NCBI GenBank assembly: GCA_036023115.1
Contig: JAYKKT010000073.1
Coordinates: forward strand, 13,889,001-13,953,000
DNA from: Brasenia schreberi
Lineage: Eukaryota; Streptophyta; Magnoliopsida; Nymphaeales; Cabombaceae
Direction: 5' to 3'
Length of the DNA stretch: 64,000 bases
Shown here: positions 1 through 11,845 of the stretch, in pieces
Layout: every line of letters starts with the position of its first letter
Numbering within the stretch: position 1 is the stretch's first letter
Position numbers and translations under genes: made by a program
The notes under the pieces: generated by a model
Database searches by the model: none
What the model was told of the DNA's origin: nothing
Seen by the model: only the letters and a program-made list of their open reading frames with translations

Positions 1-1975
1 AGACTTTGAATATAATTTGTACTTATTCACCCCAAATATGATTAGAAGAGATAAAAAAGAAACTTTTCTACAAAGAGTTAGATAAGGTAATTCAAAGAAT
101 TTCACAAAGAGATGATTTATTTGAGAGAAAACTTTAATGAACATATTGGTAAAGAGACATTAGATATCAAGGTATTCATGTAAACTATGATTTCAGGGAT
201 ATAAATAAGGAGGATAGGGAGATTTTAAATTTTGATCTATTTATAGCCAATACAATTCACACATTATTTTGTTTACCTACTGAACATTGACTTTTAGTAA
301 TGTATTTGCAAGTAAAAAGTGAACAAAGAATAATAGATTGTATAGAGATATTAAGACTAGATTGTGGAACTTCAAATGTTAGAAAGAAAATATATTTAAA
401 TAGAAAATCTTGAAGAAAATGCTTTGAATTATGTAGGTACACATTATGATATATGGAACAATATCACTATACATTAGAGAAGTAGCAAAAGATGTGTTAA
501 GCGAATTTAAGAGAGGCGTACCGGGGAAAAAAAAAGTTTGATGGTGCAATAATGTGATAAAAGATAAAATCAAGGCAAAGAAGGCAAGTTACAAGTTGCT
601 GGCAAAGGAAATTGGTCAATCAAAAACCAAAATTTGAGGAGATTTATGTAAAAGCTTAACTCAAAAGAAGGTAAAAGAGATATTTTAGGATAGTTAAAGA
701 TAGAGATATTTGTTAGATTCATCAAAGATTTGGATTAAAAGATTCTAGTTGCTAATGATAATATCAAAAATAGATTACAAAATTATTTGTATAACGAAAA
801 TACAGATGTTAGTATTAGCTTAAAAAGTTAACCAAATCGAAAAAATATATAAACTATAATTTTTATTGGTGTATTTAAAAGAATAAAGTCAAAAAGACTC
901 TTACATATATGAAGGTTGATAAATTTGTAGGATGTGACAATATTTCTATAAAAGTATGGAAAATTCTGTGCCAGATGTGACTCACTTTGCTCACAAGACT
1001 ATTTAATGAAATATAGAGAACCTTAAAGATGTCTGAGGAATAGAGAGCGAGTAAACTTATACCAATATATAAGAATAAGAAAAACATTAAAGATTATGTT
1101 AATTATCGAGGTATCAAGTTAATGAGCCATACTATAAAATTATGAGAAAAATAAAAAAATTTATCAAACGTAGGTTAAAACAAGTATCGAGTGCAATATA
1201 AAACCAATTTAGATTCATGCCGGACATACATATTATTTAAGTGATTCACCTATTGAGCCGTCTTATAGAATATTTTAGAGCAAAAAAGAAAGAACCTTTA
1301 CATGATATTTATTGATATAGAAAAAACTTAAGATAGAATGTGAAGAGATGTTTTTTGCAAAACCTTGGAAAAAAGAGATATCACATTTACATACATAAAT
1401 CTTATAAGAGACATGGAAGATGATGCAAAAACATAAGTGAGGACTCATGAAGGAATAAAATTCTCCTTTGGAGTTAATATTGAGTTATATTAGGGATCAA
1501 CTTTAAGTCTATATTTATTTATATTGGTCATTGATGAGTTAACAAAACATATTTAAGATGAAATACTTATGCTATTTGAATATGATATTATGTTAGCAAA
1601 TGAGTTTAAAGAAAAAGTTAATAGAAAATTGGAACTATAGAGAGAAACGTTATAATGTAAAAACTTTCAATTTGGTAGAAAAAAGATAGAATATATGAAA
1701 TATAAGTTTGATCATTTTGGTACTTTAGTTGACATAGATATTAAGATTGACACACAATGTATTCCTCACATGAAAAATTTTAAGTACCTAGGGTCAATTT
1801 TTGAGAGTGATGGAAAAATTGATCGAGATGTTACATATAGAATTAACGTTAGTTGGTTAAAATGGAGAGGGCCATAAGGTATTATATGCAATAAGAAGAT
1901 ATCATTAAAGTTGGAAGGTAAATTTTAAAGAACAACAATTAGACATGTTATATTTTATAGTTCTAAGTATTGGGG
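1..1975 (+). mobile_element. Old RTE-clade LINE, 3'-truncated, cut by the window edge
   Basis: Translated pieces follow the same protein as the better LINE copies at 34.8-38.0 kb and 46-49.3 kb: the end of the endonuclease near 1-250, then reverse transcriptase pieces such as the block equivalent to LMSHTMK near 1120 and the FDHFGT...KYLGSIFES block at 1700-1810. Stops and frameshifts are everywhere and the AT content is raised, so this is one of the oldest copies here. Similarity stops near 1975, inside the region equivalent to MFYGSECWA, so the last ~370 bp and the (GTT)n tail are missing. Because LINEs integrate from their 3' end, loss of that end points to later deletion or rearrangement. 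An AT microsatellite starts about 10 bp further on. Confidence 0.85.
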
Positions 1976-1987
1976 GAGGTATAGTGG

Positions 1988-2004
1988 ATATATATATATA
2001 TATG
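1988..2004. repeat. (TA)n microsatellite
   Basis: Short run of alternating T and A directly after the broken 3' end of the old LINE. Confidence 0.8.
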
Positions 2005-2009
2005 AGAGG

Positions 2010-2890
2010 GACAGTGTCTTAAATGCATCCACTCTTGGATATCAACAGTGGAGATTTCAATTAAAAATATCTTTTGTTTTGTCTTTTCTTTCAACAACGT
2101 GGGATTGAGTATAATCAATCAGGTGAATAACAAAAACTATATATATTTACAAGGAAGGCCGCCAATGTCATGGTTTGTTCCCACGGTGACAAGATTACAA
2201 TCCGCTAGACCTAAATTCGCCAACAAAACTGGCAATCTGTTCCATTCCTTTGGAATCCATATACAGTGAAGCTCTCAATTTTTTCGAAACACCTAACAGC
2301 TAACTGCGTCATTCTTTTCACGACTTGGCTTCCCTGTCAAGGTTCTCACTACCATCTCAACCAAGTTTCTGCACGATGATTCGAAGGTTATCCTTGGATG
2401 TTTGATGTCCTGAAGTAACAATGTCATTCTTTCTAGCATATTAGTGTTTAGATCTGCATATATTGTTCTGTGCAGTCATGCATTACATAACCAATTCTCC
2501 ACCTGACCACTTTCTCGATACAAATCGAGGAAAAATTTTCAAATTTTCAAAAATTTTGACATGCATAGAAAACTTTCAGAATCTCAGGTGGGGCAGCCCC
2601 ACCCCATCACAATGTGTGGATCTGCCACTGCTGAAGGAGTTGGATGGCAGACACCCAAGCGAAGCGATCTTCTTTGACTGGATACTCTGAATTACTGACC
2701 ATTGGCAGCTAATGTCCTCTCATTGGACCTCAATGAACCCTCAGAGGTTACATCTGTGTGCTTGCATAGGCGTTCAAGCAGCCCTCAAACAAGGCTTCAA
2801 ACTGATGGACAACAGTAAACACCCATTAATCAATAGCTTCAAGCAAAGGAAAAAAAACCCTAGCGATGGATAGAACAAGATGCACAAAAC
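2010..2890. other. No gene recognised; possible eroded coding stretch on - strand
   Basis: The reverse complement of about 2150-2470 reads like eroded protein (for example a stretch LLLQDIKHPRITFESSC followed by NLVEMVVRTLTG) with changes of frame and stops. I do not recognise the family. Nothing else in this interval suggests exons, RNA genes or transposon ends. Confidence 0.3.
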
Positions 2891-3151
2891 TAGGGATGGG
2901 AATGTACTAGTCCCCAACCTGAACCCTAACGGGGTAGGTACGGGTTTGGGTTCTCTCTTTTCCCAATGGGTACAAGGCAAAAATGGATTATTATGCATAT
3001 ATATTTGTGTGTGTATATATATATAGGTCAGGTATGGGTCGGGGCATCTTACCCCATGCAGACCCAATCGGTTTCAGGTTTGGGTATTCCCATGCCCATT
3101 AGGGTTGGGTCAGGTCGGGGTGCACAGGACGGGTCAATATTGCCATCCCTA
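2891..3151. mobile_element. Small non-autonomous hAT-like element (MITE)
   Basis: The ends are inverted copies: TAGGGATGGGAAT at 2891-2903 and, reversed, TAGGGATGGCAAT at 3139-3151 (one mismatch). Similarity between the two arms continues loosely inward through GGGT/ACCC-rich sequence. The 8 bases outside each end, CACAAAAC and CATAAACC, match at 6 of 8 positions, as expected of an aged hAT-type 8-bp target duplication. There is no transposase; open frames across it are by-products of the GGGT-rich composition. Confidence 0.6.
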
Positions 3152-5800
3152 CATAAACCATCTTGTGAAAGAATAGCAAGATGAAAGCCACCCTAAAACC
3201 AAAGACGTTATGTAGTTTGTATAGGTGGCCCGACCTAGATTTCACCCATTCAAACCTTGCTCACCCTTGAATTTCTCTCTAGGTTCACCATTCAATTTTA
3301 GGCTCAAGCTCTTAAGTAGATATATCATCTACGTCATTCACATGACACAATCTCCTTAAGGTCGAAGATAATCTCGAGCTTGTTAATGGAGTCAAGTTAG
3401 ACAATGCTTCAAAGTTTCGTACCAACTTAATTGAGTTTGGTTTTGATTGTTTGAACTTATCTTGAATTCAAGCTTAAGCTTAAGCTATTCTATTGACCTA
3501 AAGTGGATCCATGTCAAGCTTGACTCATTTAATTATTTGATTAAACCAATGCGCTGGACTTGAGTTGAACTTAGACGAGTCGAAGGCATGGAGAAGTTCC
3601 GCAAGTTTTCAACCCTAATCAACTGTCGTGTGTCCACACGGCGTCGTGTCAACGTTGCAAAAAAGCAACCATTTTTGGAGTGTTCTTTCTTTGGAAACCC
3701 CTCACTGCCCATCACGCAACATCTGACGGTCCAGATTTTGCTTGCCACGTCTAACCATGCCAGCTTAAAACGGAACTGCACCGCTCACGGAACTGACGAT
3801 AACCTGAACTGATTCTGAAACGGTAACTAGAATCAAGGATCCTTCAATTTGATTACAGTACATGATCTTAACCACCGCTAACTATGTTTTAATACATTTT
3901 GAGGGTTATTATTTGTACACCTTTTTTACTCTATGCATACTCCATTTTTCGCAAATACCCAAAATACTTTCATAAGATTTCTCTCTCCTCTCTTTTCATT
4001 CTCATTCGACGATTTTTTATCCAATTTTCATCCATTAGTAAATTTTATATGATTATTTACAACTAACCATCATCGATTAGTTACTTATAAAACTAGTTAG
4101 AATCAAACGAACAAAGCAATAAGAATAACGCAAAAAAATCGAAAACACAATCGATCTACTTATTTTTTCAATTTTCTTCAATTGGAAAGATTAGTTTTTA
4201 TTGAGATCATTGAATTTTCATTGCTTTTCTTGAAATCTTTTGATTTTCTAAAGATTTGAATATGATTTCTTCTTGTTAACAAAATCAAAAGAATAGCCGA
4301 AACTGAGGAAAATGTGATACATGCACGTCCCTCCTTATGGAGAGACACACCTGGACCGCATCTCCCATACGAGGAAGACACAAATGGCCTGTGTCTCCTT
4401 CAACCAAATAGTTTTTGTCATGTTATTTGATATTCATGTTTTTATTACATCTCATATGGTAGGCAAAAAGTTGACCCATTAAAAGACCAAATATCTGATA
4501 GTCATCTCCCTTCATGGCATATTAAGTTGTTTATGTATGATTTCTAATGCTCGATAAAATCAATAAGCAATACATGATTTATCATATCGTATAGTAAGTT
4601 TACATGTCCAATCAACCCATCGTGATCTATAAGCTCAACCCAATTTTTTAGCCTAACATTCATTCTCTTCATCAGTCATGTTCTATATATAATGTAACAT
4701 GTATGAGCTGTTATCACTTCCTATCAATATACATTTATGTAATATATTAAAATAAAAAGTATTGATATAAGTAAGTGTATAAAAAATATTTACATAAATT
4801 TATATTAAAGTTTTAAAGTACATGTTCCTCTTAAATATTATATGCAATGTAATTTAAAGTTCAAAAGTAATCTCGACATATAAAAACATCTCTCCTCCTC
4901 ACTATCTACAATATCGATATAAGTATGTGAGGTTGATGCATCCTCCTCTTAATATGAATAATTGACTTCTTCTCCTCCTTGTCGTCTACGGAGCATCTTA
5001 TATACGACACCATATTACGTCTCCTAAATGAAGCAGTAATGTTACAACCTCGTACTAGTTTGCTATAAAAAATATTTATGAGGTTAATAACGTCTTGCTA
5101 AAAGTAGAAGATGCACCCCAAACATGTCTTACTCATGCATCTAAAGCTTTTCCTATAACACGAATGAAAATTGATACAACACAAAATCAACATACCTCAA
5201 AAAATTGCCGAATCCATTTTGAATAAGCTCAAAAAATCATAAATCCCTTTCTACTCCCCTTTCTCTTATCGTTTTTTTTAAAATCTACCGTTTCGATAGA
5301 TTTCAATCCATTTTTTTTTTATAGAAATAACTATAGACCTTCTAATATGTAACTAAAATGAAACGAGAGGCAAAAAATAGCTGAAGAAATGAAAGAAAAT
5401 AGAACTGAAAGTTCGGGCAGTAAGAGAGAGTCCAGTTTTTCAGCAAGAATGACAGTTTGGTAATTTTCAAAAAACAAAAAGCGATGTGTATAGTAAAAGG
5501 GGTGTGCGTGCTGATACATTTTTCAAAACCCTTTTATCATAAAGGGATAACTAACTCAATGGCAGGGCACTCCCTACCATTTTCCCTACCATTGCAGTTG
5601 GTGGGGAGTTCAACTCTCATAGGGCGCAATACCCCCTTATTCTTAAAAAAAAATTGAAACCACACTGCCACTTGCAAAACGGCTCGATTCCAATTCCAGG
5701 TTCCAGGCAAACCAAACCAGAATGGAGGTGCACTAACAAATCTTAAAAAATATAGATACGTTATGTTTGTCATTAGATGCAAAATTGACGCAAAAATCAA
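3152..5800. other. Intergenic, AT-rich; no gene recognised
   Basis: Mostly AT-rich sequence with short open frames lacking domain signatures, splice structure or repeats with clear ends. A slightly less AT-rich patch near 3530-3830 has overlapping frames on both strands but no recognisable protein. Confidence 0.4.
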
Positions 5801-6657
5801 AACATAAAGTGGAAGCTAAAAAAGTTCCTTTGTTTTCAAGGGAACTGAGATTCCTGCAACTATATATTGATCTCTACGCATGCATATGAAGATGTACGTC
5901 TGTATACAGGTGATTGCATGCGTGCGAGGTTTTCAATACTTCTTCCACCATTAGCATGGTGCTTGATTCCTTTCAGTACAAGTAATGACATAGAGTGCAT
6001 CAGTTTAGAGATACGTGGACAAGTGGATGGCTCCATTTCATCTATGATGGCTTTATTTGGTTCTTGGCAAAGATATTCAGCGATGATATTCCCCATGATC
6101 CCACGCAGCAATATACAATCAGACAGAAACTAAGCAATATGATCTGGTAAGAGTTCGACAAACGTATTTGATGGTTATGAATTCAATCACGCAGAAAGCT
6201 TATCACGCTTCAATCAACTGTAGAAATTGGTGCAAGGAAAATATGCAAATGCCAGTAGATGTCCAGATGGCTCGCTAGTTATTCATGTACTTGCGCACAA
6301 TAACAAAGAATCAAGCAAATATTCATCAACTAGAGAGATGTGGTAGAAATGAAAACAATAGGTGAGTTTATCCACTTTTAACCATTCTAAAGAGTAATTT
6401 GCAGCACCAGTAATAAAACCATACTGAAAAGTCCAAACATTTAGGCTGGTTATCTTCTGTTTCTCACAAATTGTTTTACTTAAAGCTGTGCTTTTAATTG
6501 ATGATGCACTGGTTTGTTGAAAGGTCATCCTTGAAGACAAAAAGCAACTAAAGTGTAGACAGGGGCATTTATTGTGAATACCAAATACTAGTTCCCAAAA
6601 TATTTACAACCAATAGAATTTCGAAAGACAAACAAGCGATCAAAGTTTAGATCAATT
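5801..6657. other. Intergenic; no gene recognised
   Basis: Open frames of about 85 codons overlap on both strands near 5860-6130 and 6283-6540. None shows a known motif, and both-strand openness argues against coding. Confidence 0.35.
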
Positions 6658-6917
6658 TGGTTCATTAATATCATTAGCACAAACTGATTTGGCTGAGCAG
6701 CTGTGCTATACCACCTGGATGCGAGCTGCTGAAAGCCACAATGCAACTGACAAAGATGAAGGCCACATGGTTCACATTTCCGTCCTCCTTATTCCACTCA
6801 GTTCACATTTATCTGGTTCATTGTATCATTGGCACAAACAGATATGGCTGCGTAGCTATGCTATGCCACCTGGATGCAAGCTACTGAAAGCCACAATGCA
6901 ACAGACAAAGTCCAAGG
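6658..6917. repeat. Imperfect 156-bp tandem duplication
   Basis: The block starting with TGGTTCATT at 6658 recurs at 6814. Both copies include nearly identical text around ACCACCTGGATG / GCCACCTGGATG and GAAAGCCACAATGCAAC. Copies differ at scattered positions and small indels, so the duplication is old. The open frame 6689-7009 spans both copies but in different relative frames, so I do not call it a gene. Confidence 0.75.
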
Positions 6918-7042
6918 CGAGTAATTCATGTTTCCATGTTCCATATTCGACCACATCGTTCACATTTGGGCATATTTGGGTCAACTCTTCATCTTTGTTG
7001 CTATATTAGATGAAGTAATAAAAGAAACAAAGAAACTTAGGA

Positions 7043-7403
7043 ACATGTGTTAAAATAAATGTAACAGTGCATTGTTTGTATTTTTATTTTGTTTTGTATT
7101 TCTTATTTTTGATATAATTAGGCCACTGGACCTTAGGCCCAATCTCCACCGCTGGCTCTCAGGCCCAGCAGCGGGCTCCAACGGCTACAAATCTAGCCAT
7201 TGGAAGCCCTCCAATGGCTAGATTTCTAGCTGTTTGGAGAGAGTCCTGTTGCATACCCTCTCCTATAAAGTCCCCTTTTTGCTGTAAATACCATGTAAAT
7301 TTCATGGCTTGATTCTGTCAACCCTCTCTTTTGAGAGGTTCATCAAATAAAGATTCAGGTATACATACCTTCTTATTTTTCTGTTTATTTTCCTTACAAC
7401 ATG
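7043..7403. mobile_element. Solo LTR of a copia-like retrotransposon with ACATG target duplication
   Basis: A 351-bp unit from TGTTAAAATA (7048) to CCTTACA (7398) has the TG...CA ends of an LTR. The 5 bases on either side, 7043-7047 and 7399-7403, are both ACATG. Inside are a TATAAAG-type box near 7262 and an AATAAAG-like signal near 7347, in the order expected for U3-R-U5. It resembles the LTRs of the copia element in the CDKD intron (TGTTAAA start, repeated GGCT/CCAATGGCT words), so the two families look related. No internal domain remains, so recombination between two LTRs probably removed it. Confidence 0.85.
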
Positions 7404-7408
7404 TACAG

Positions 7409-7756
7409 GGATGAGTGGTTATACAAGAAAAGACCGTATACATAATGAGGTTATTAGAAACAAATTAGGAGTGGCACCAATAGAGGATAAAATGAGAGAA
7501 TATCGTTTAAGATGGTTTGGACATATAGAAAGAAGATCAAAAGAAGAACCTGTAAGAAGGTTAGAAAAACTAAATTTGGAAAGTATTAAAAGAGGTAGAG
7601 GACGACCACAAAAGTGTTGGAAAGAAACAATAAAGAATGATCTAGCTTATTGTGAGTTAACTGCTAACATGACACATGATAGGAATCAGTGGAAACAAAG
7701 AATCCATGTAGCCGACCCCGTCTAGTATGGGAAAAGGCTTAGTTGTTGTTGTTGTT
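7409..7756 (+). mobile_element. 3' part of an RTE LINE, detached by inversion
   Basis: The frame 7411-7725 encodes the LINE C-terminus ([39 protein letters not shown], ending in HVADPV), followed by the family 3' sequence and (GTT)5. It begins abruptly at the residue block GYTRKD. The missing 5' part matches, to within about 13 bp, the broken 3' edge of the - strand LINE that starts at 9092. The sequence after the tail (7754-7770) is the exact reverse complement of 11633-11649. Together these say it is the displaced 3' half of the element at 9092-10801. Confidence 0.85.
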
Positions 7757-9091
7757 CTTTTGGAACTTGAGTATCCTACTTTATCATTAAAATAATGGGA
7801 TGACTTCCAACAGATGAAGAGGGATGCCTTGCACCCATTGGTTTAGTTGGAGAGGCCTTTGCCGTTATATTCTATACATGTCAGCCTGTGCATAAGCTGA
7901 GGTCCATATTATAGGCCCTGTTGTGAGCATCTAGCTTCAGTATTTCAGACTTGGTAGTCCAAGCTGAAGCTTCTCGAGTGAAGTTTTCCTCTGTATTATA
8001 AAATAATACAACTATGAATTGGAGGTTGTTGTGTTCTGCCTGTTCCTTCGACAGATTATTCGTTATTTCCTCTATTGATTTCTCATGCTTCTGTCTAGCC
8101 TACTTGTGCCAGAGAGACATGCAACAAAGGATGACTCTGACGCTCCATGCCAGCAAAGACTTCCCCCTCCACCTCCCAGTTTACAACCTTGATATTCTTG
8201 GGTAAGATCATTTGCAACGAACTCAGTTTTTACGTGTTGACATCACAGAGCTATACTTTTTCAGCTGCTAATAAAGTGATGTTATTTATGGTACTCATGA
8301 GGATTTCTTCCTACTTTATGAAGTTATTGATGTTAGTCTTCATCCTTGGTTGTTTGTTGTGGCTATTCTGGTAGGTATTTTCAAGTTCAAAGAGTCCAGC
8401 TTCACAGAGCTATACTTTTTCAGCTGCTAATAAAGTGATGTTATTTATGGTACTCATGAGGATTTCTTCCTACTTTATGAAGTTATTGATGTTAGTCTTC
8501 GTCCTTGGTTGTTTGTTGTGGCTATTCTGGTAGGTATTTTCAAGTTCAAAGAGTCCAGCTTTCAGTTACAAACCACGTGTCGCAACATTGAGGCCACCAA
8601 AAGCTACTCCAAGTCTTCCACACAGTCCTGGCATTCCTCGTCCACTTGCTCTGGAGAGTTCTCCTTCCATCTATTGAGATGTGAACGCTTGTGCATCACC
8701 TTATTATTATTATTGTCCATAAGTAGATATTATTTGTCTTTGATCTAGATTGTTCTAGCTAAGCTATTCATTCTAGTTATGTTTAAGCAATTTTCTTTGA
8801 ATGCACCTTAAGGTTGAGAAACTATGACAACACTCTTAATGTTTTACATGGTTAGCTAAAACATACCATAATTTGCACCCGTCATCTGCCATCACATTTA
8901 TGTTGAAATTACCACTTCCCTTCCAAAGAAAAATTCAAAAGCACACGAGCCTTTTGTAATGTAGAAACAAGGATCCATTCTCAATAAGCATCTGAAACAA
9001 GGATCCATTTTCTTAAACTTTTTCTGAAAATTATGGATCATGTCAAAAGTTCCCTGCATGATGTCACGACACTTTATTTTGCAGCAATAGA
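7757..9091. other. Unique sequence within an inverted segment
   Basis: Apart from the 159-bp tandem duplication near 8244-8561, I see no gene or transposon. The segment lies between the two halves of a split LINE and was probably inverted with the 3' half. Confidence 0.5.
8244..8561. repeat. Recent 159-bp tandem duplication
   Basis: Positions 8244-8402 and 8403-8561 are nearly identical; the difference I see is CTTCATCC versus CTTCGTCC. The high identity implies a recent event. 159 is divisible by three, but the open frames across it are short and unrecognised, so I do not treat it as coding. Confidence 0.9.
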
Positions 9092-10801
9092 GTCATTTCT
9101 GTCAGACATCTTTTGTACATGTTGATGATTAACTGCCCAACACTCAGAACCATAAAACATGGCAGGCCTAGTTGCTGCTCTATAATATTTACCTTTTAAC
9201 TTTAATGGTATCTTCTTATCACAAAGAATACCTGATGCTCCTCTCTATTTTAACCAACCAGCATTAATTCTATGCGTAACATCTCCATCAATTCTTCCAT
9301 CACTCTCAAAAATTGACCCTAGGTATTTAAAACTTTCCTTCTGAGGAATGCAATATGTGCCTATTTTAATTTCTATGTCCTTTGAAGTAACCAAATGATC
9401 AAACTTACATTCCATATATTCTGTCTTTGTTCTACTAAGTCGGAGACCTTTGCTTTCTAATGTTTCTCTCCATAGTTCCAATTTTCTATTAACTTTTTCC
9501 TTAGACTCCTCCACTAATACAATGTGATATGCAAATAACATACACCAAGGTACTTCATCTTGAATATGTTTTGTTAACTCATCCATCACCATTATAAATA
9601 AGTATGGGCTTAAAGTTGATCCTTGATGTAACCCAATATTAACTTCAAAGAAGTCTGTCGTTCCTTCATGAGTCCTCACACATGTTTTTGCACCATCATA
9701 CATGTCTCTTATAAGGTTAATATAGATAATGGGATACCTCTTTTTCTCAAAGTTCTCCAAAGAACCTCCCTCGGTACCCTATCATAAGCTTTTTCTAGAT
9801 CAATAAATATCATGTGAAGGTCTTTCCTTTTTGCTCTAAAATATTCCATAAGGCGTCTCAAAAGGTGAATCGCTTCAATAGTAGATCTGTCTGGCATGAA
9901 TCCAAATTGGTTCTCTGTTGTACTTGATACTTGTCTTAACCTACATTCCATAATTCTTTCCCATAATTTCATAGTATGGCTCATTAACTTGATACATCGA
10001 TAATTCACACAATTTTGAATGTCTCCCTTATTCTTATATATGGGTATAAGTGTACTTGCTCTCCATTCCTTGGGCATCTTTTGGTTTTTCCATATTTCAT
10101 TAAATAGTCTTGTGAGCCCCTAGTATTTTCCAAACTTCTATAGGAATATTATCTGGTCCTACCGATTTACCACCCTTCATATATTTAAGAGCCTCTTTGA
10201 CTTCATTCTTTTGAATACATCGGTAGAAATTGTGGTTTATATACTTTTCTGATTTGGCTAACTCTCCTAAGCTAATACTAACATCTTTATTTTCATTAAA
10301 AAGATTATAAAAATAGTTTTTTCATCTACTCTCCTAAGCTAATACTAACATCTTTATTTTCATTAAAAAGATTATAAAAATAGTTTTTTCATCTATTTCT
10401 TATATATCATTAGCCACTAGAAAATTTTCATCCTCGTCTTTGATGCATCTAACATAATTAAGATCTTTAGTTTTCTTATCTCTAGCCCTAGCTATCTTAA
10501 AAATGTCTCTTTCACCCTCTTTTGAGTTGAGTTTTTTATATAAGTCCTCCCAAATTTTAGCTTTTGCTTCACTCATGGCCTTTTTTGCTTCCTTCTTTGC
10601 TTTCTTATAAGCCTATAAGGTTTCAATAGTTTTCTTAGCATAATGTAATTTGTAACATGCCCTCTTTGCCTTATTTTATTTTGTACTACTTTACTCCACC
10701 ACCAAGCTTCTTTTTATGCCGGTACACCTCCCTTAGATACCCCTAACACATCTTTCACCACTTTCCTAATATGTATAGCCATATTGTTCCACATATCACA
10801 G
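9092..10801 (-). mobile_element. RTE LINE, reverse transcriptase and upstream part, 3' end missing
   Basis: On the - strand the frames 9709-10077 and 9245-9760 carry the LINE reverse transcriptase: [44 protein letters not shown] and the palm motif, here FAYHIVLVEES instead of FADDIVLVEES, so the catalytic aspartates are lost. Upstream, to 10801, lie remains of the linker to the endonuclease. The 3' edge stops at 9092 without a tail. That tail is found in inverted orientation at 7409-7756. The 5' edge abuts the tail of a second LINE at 10802. Confidence 0.85.
10261..10394. repeat. 67-bp tandem duplication inside a LINE
   Basis: The block beginning ACTCTCCTAAGCTAATAC at 10261 repeats at 10328. 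The other LINE copies have it once, so it is private to this copy. Confidence 0.85.
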
Positions 10802-11632
10802 GGTACAACAACAACTAAGCCTTTTCCCATACTAGACGGGGTCGGCTACATGGATTCTTTGTTTCCACAGATCCCTATCTTGTGCCATGTTAGCAGTTAA
10901 CACCCAATCAACTAGATCGTTCTTTATTGTTTCTTTTCAACACTTTTGTGGTCATCCTCTACCTCTTTTAATACTTTCCAAATTTAGTTTTTTTAACCTT
11001 CTTACAGGTTCTTCTTTTGATCTTCTTTCTATATGTCCAAACCATCTTAAACGATGTTCTCTCATTTTATCCTCTATTGGTGCCACTCCTAATTTGTTTC
11101 TAATAACCTCATTATGTATACGGTCTTTTCTTCTATGACCACTCATCCATCTCAACATCTTCATTTCTGTCACAGACATCTTTTGTACATATTGATGATT
11201 AACTGCCCAACACTCAAAACCATAAAACATGACAGGCCTAATTGCTGCTCTATAATATTTACCTTTTAATTTTAATGGCATCTTCTTATCACAAAGAATA
11301 CCTGATGCTCCTCTCTATTTTAACCAACCAGCATTAATTCTATGCGTAACATCTCCATCAATTCTTCCATCACTCTCAAAAATTGACCCTAGGTATTTAA
11401 AACTTTCCTTCTGAGGAATGCAATATGTGCCTATTTTAATTTCTATGTCCTTTGAAGTAACCAAATGATCAAACTTACATTCCATATTTTCTGTCTTTGT
11501 TCTACTAAGTCGGAGACCTTTGCTTTCTAATGTTTCTCTCCATAGTTCCAATTTTCTATTAACTTTTTCCTTAGACTCCTCCACTAATACAATGTCATCT
11601 GCAAATAACATACACCAAGGTACAATCACCAT
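10802..11632 (-). mobile_element. Second RTE LINE fragment joined to the first
   Basis: Begins with the (AAC)n tail (reverse of GTT) and the conserved 3' end at 10802, then reads upstream through the C-terminal domain (frame 10952-11281) to the reverse transcriptase palm with an intact FADDIVLVEES (frame 11315-11632). About 31 bp are deleted close to its 5' edge. The 5' edge at 11632 is followed at once by TCAAGTTCCAAAAGAAC. No separate target duplication lies between this copy and the LINE to its left. Confidence 0.85.
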
Positions 11633-11845
11633 TCAAGTTCCAAAAGAACAAATGACAAAATTCATAAAACTAACCAAATAAATATGATAAAAGAGAACTA
11701 ACAAGATAACCATTTGAAGGACTTCATAAATTCAACGTGTGATAAAGAAAATCAGGGGACTCGAGAATTGCTGAGGATGTTTGCTTCTTTGTTTGTGAAA
11801 CATCCCCATTATCCTACATAGAATTTAGAGACAGATCATATCCTA

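Noticed and set aside
7411..7725. 7409-7756 as an independent 5'-truncated LINE insertion
   Set aside because: No target duplication surrounds it. Its broken edge and its flank match the inverted-partner model with the LINE at 9092-11632.
10952..11281. Long - strand open frames repeated at several places (also 34411-34737, 34844-35674, 46105-46410) as candidate host genes
   Set aside because: All translate to the same RTE LINE C-terminal or reverse transcriptase protein and sit within LINE boundaries and target duplications.
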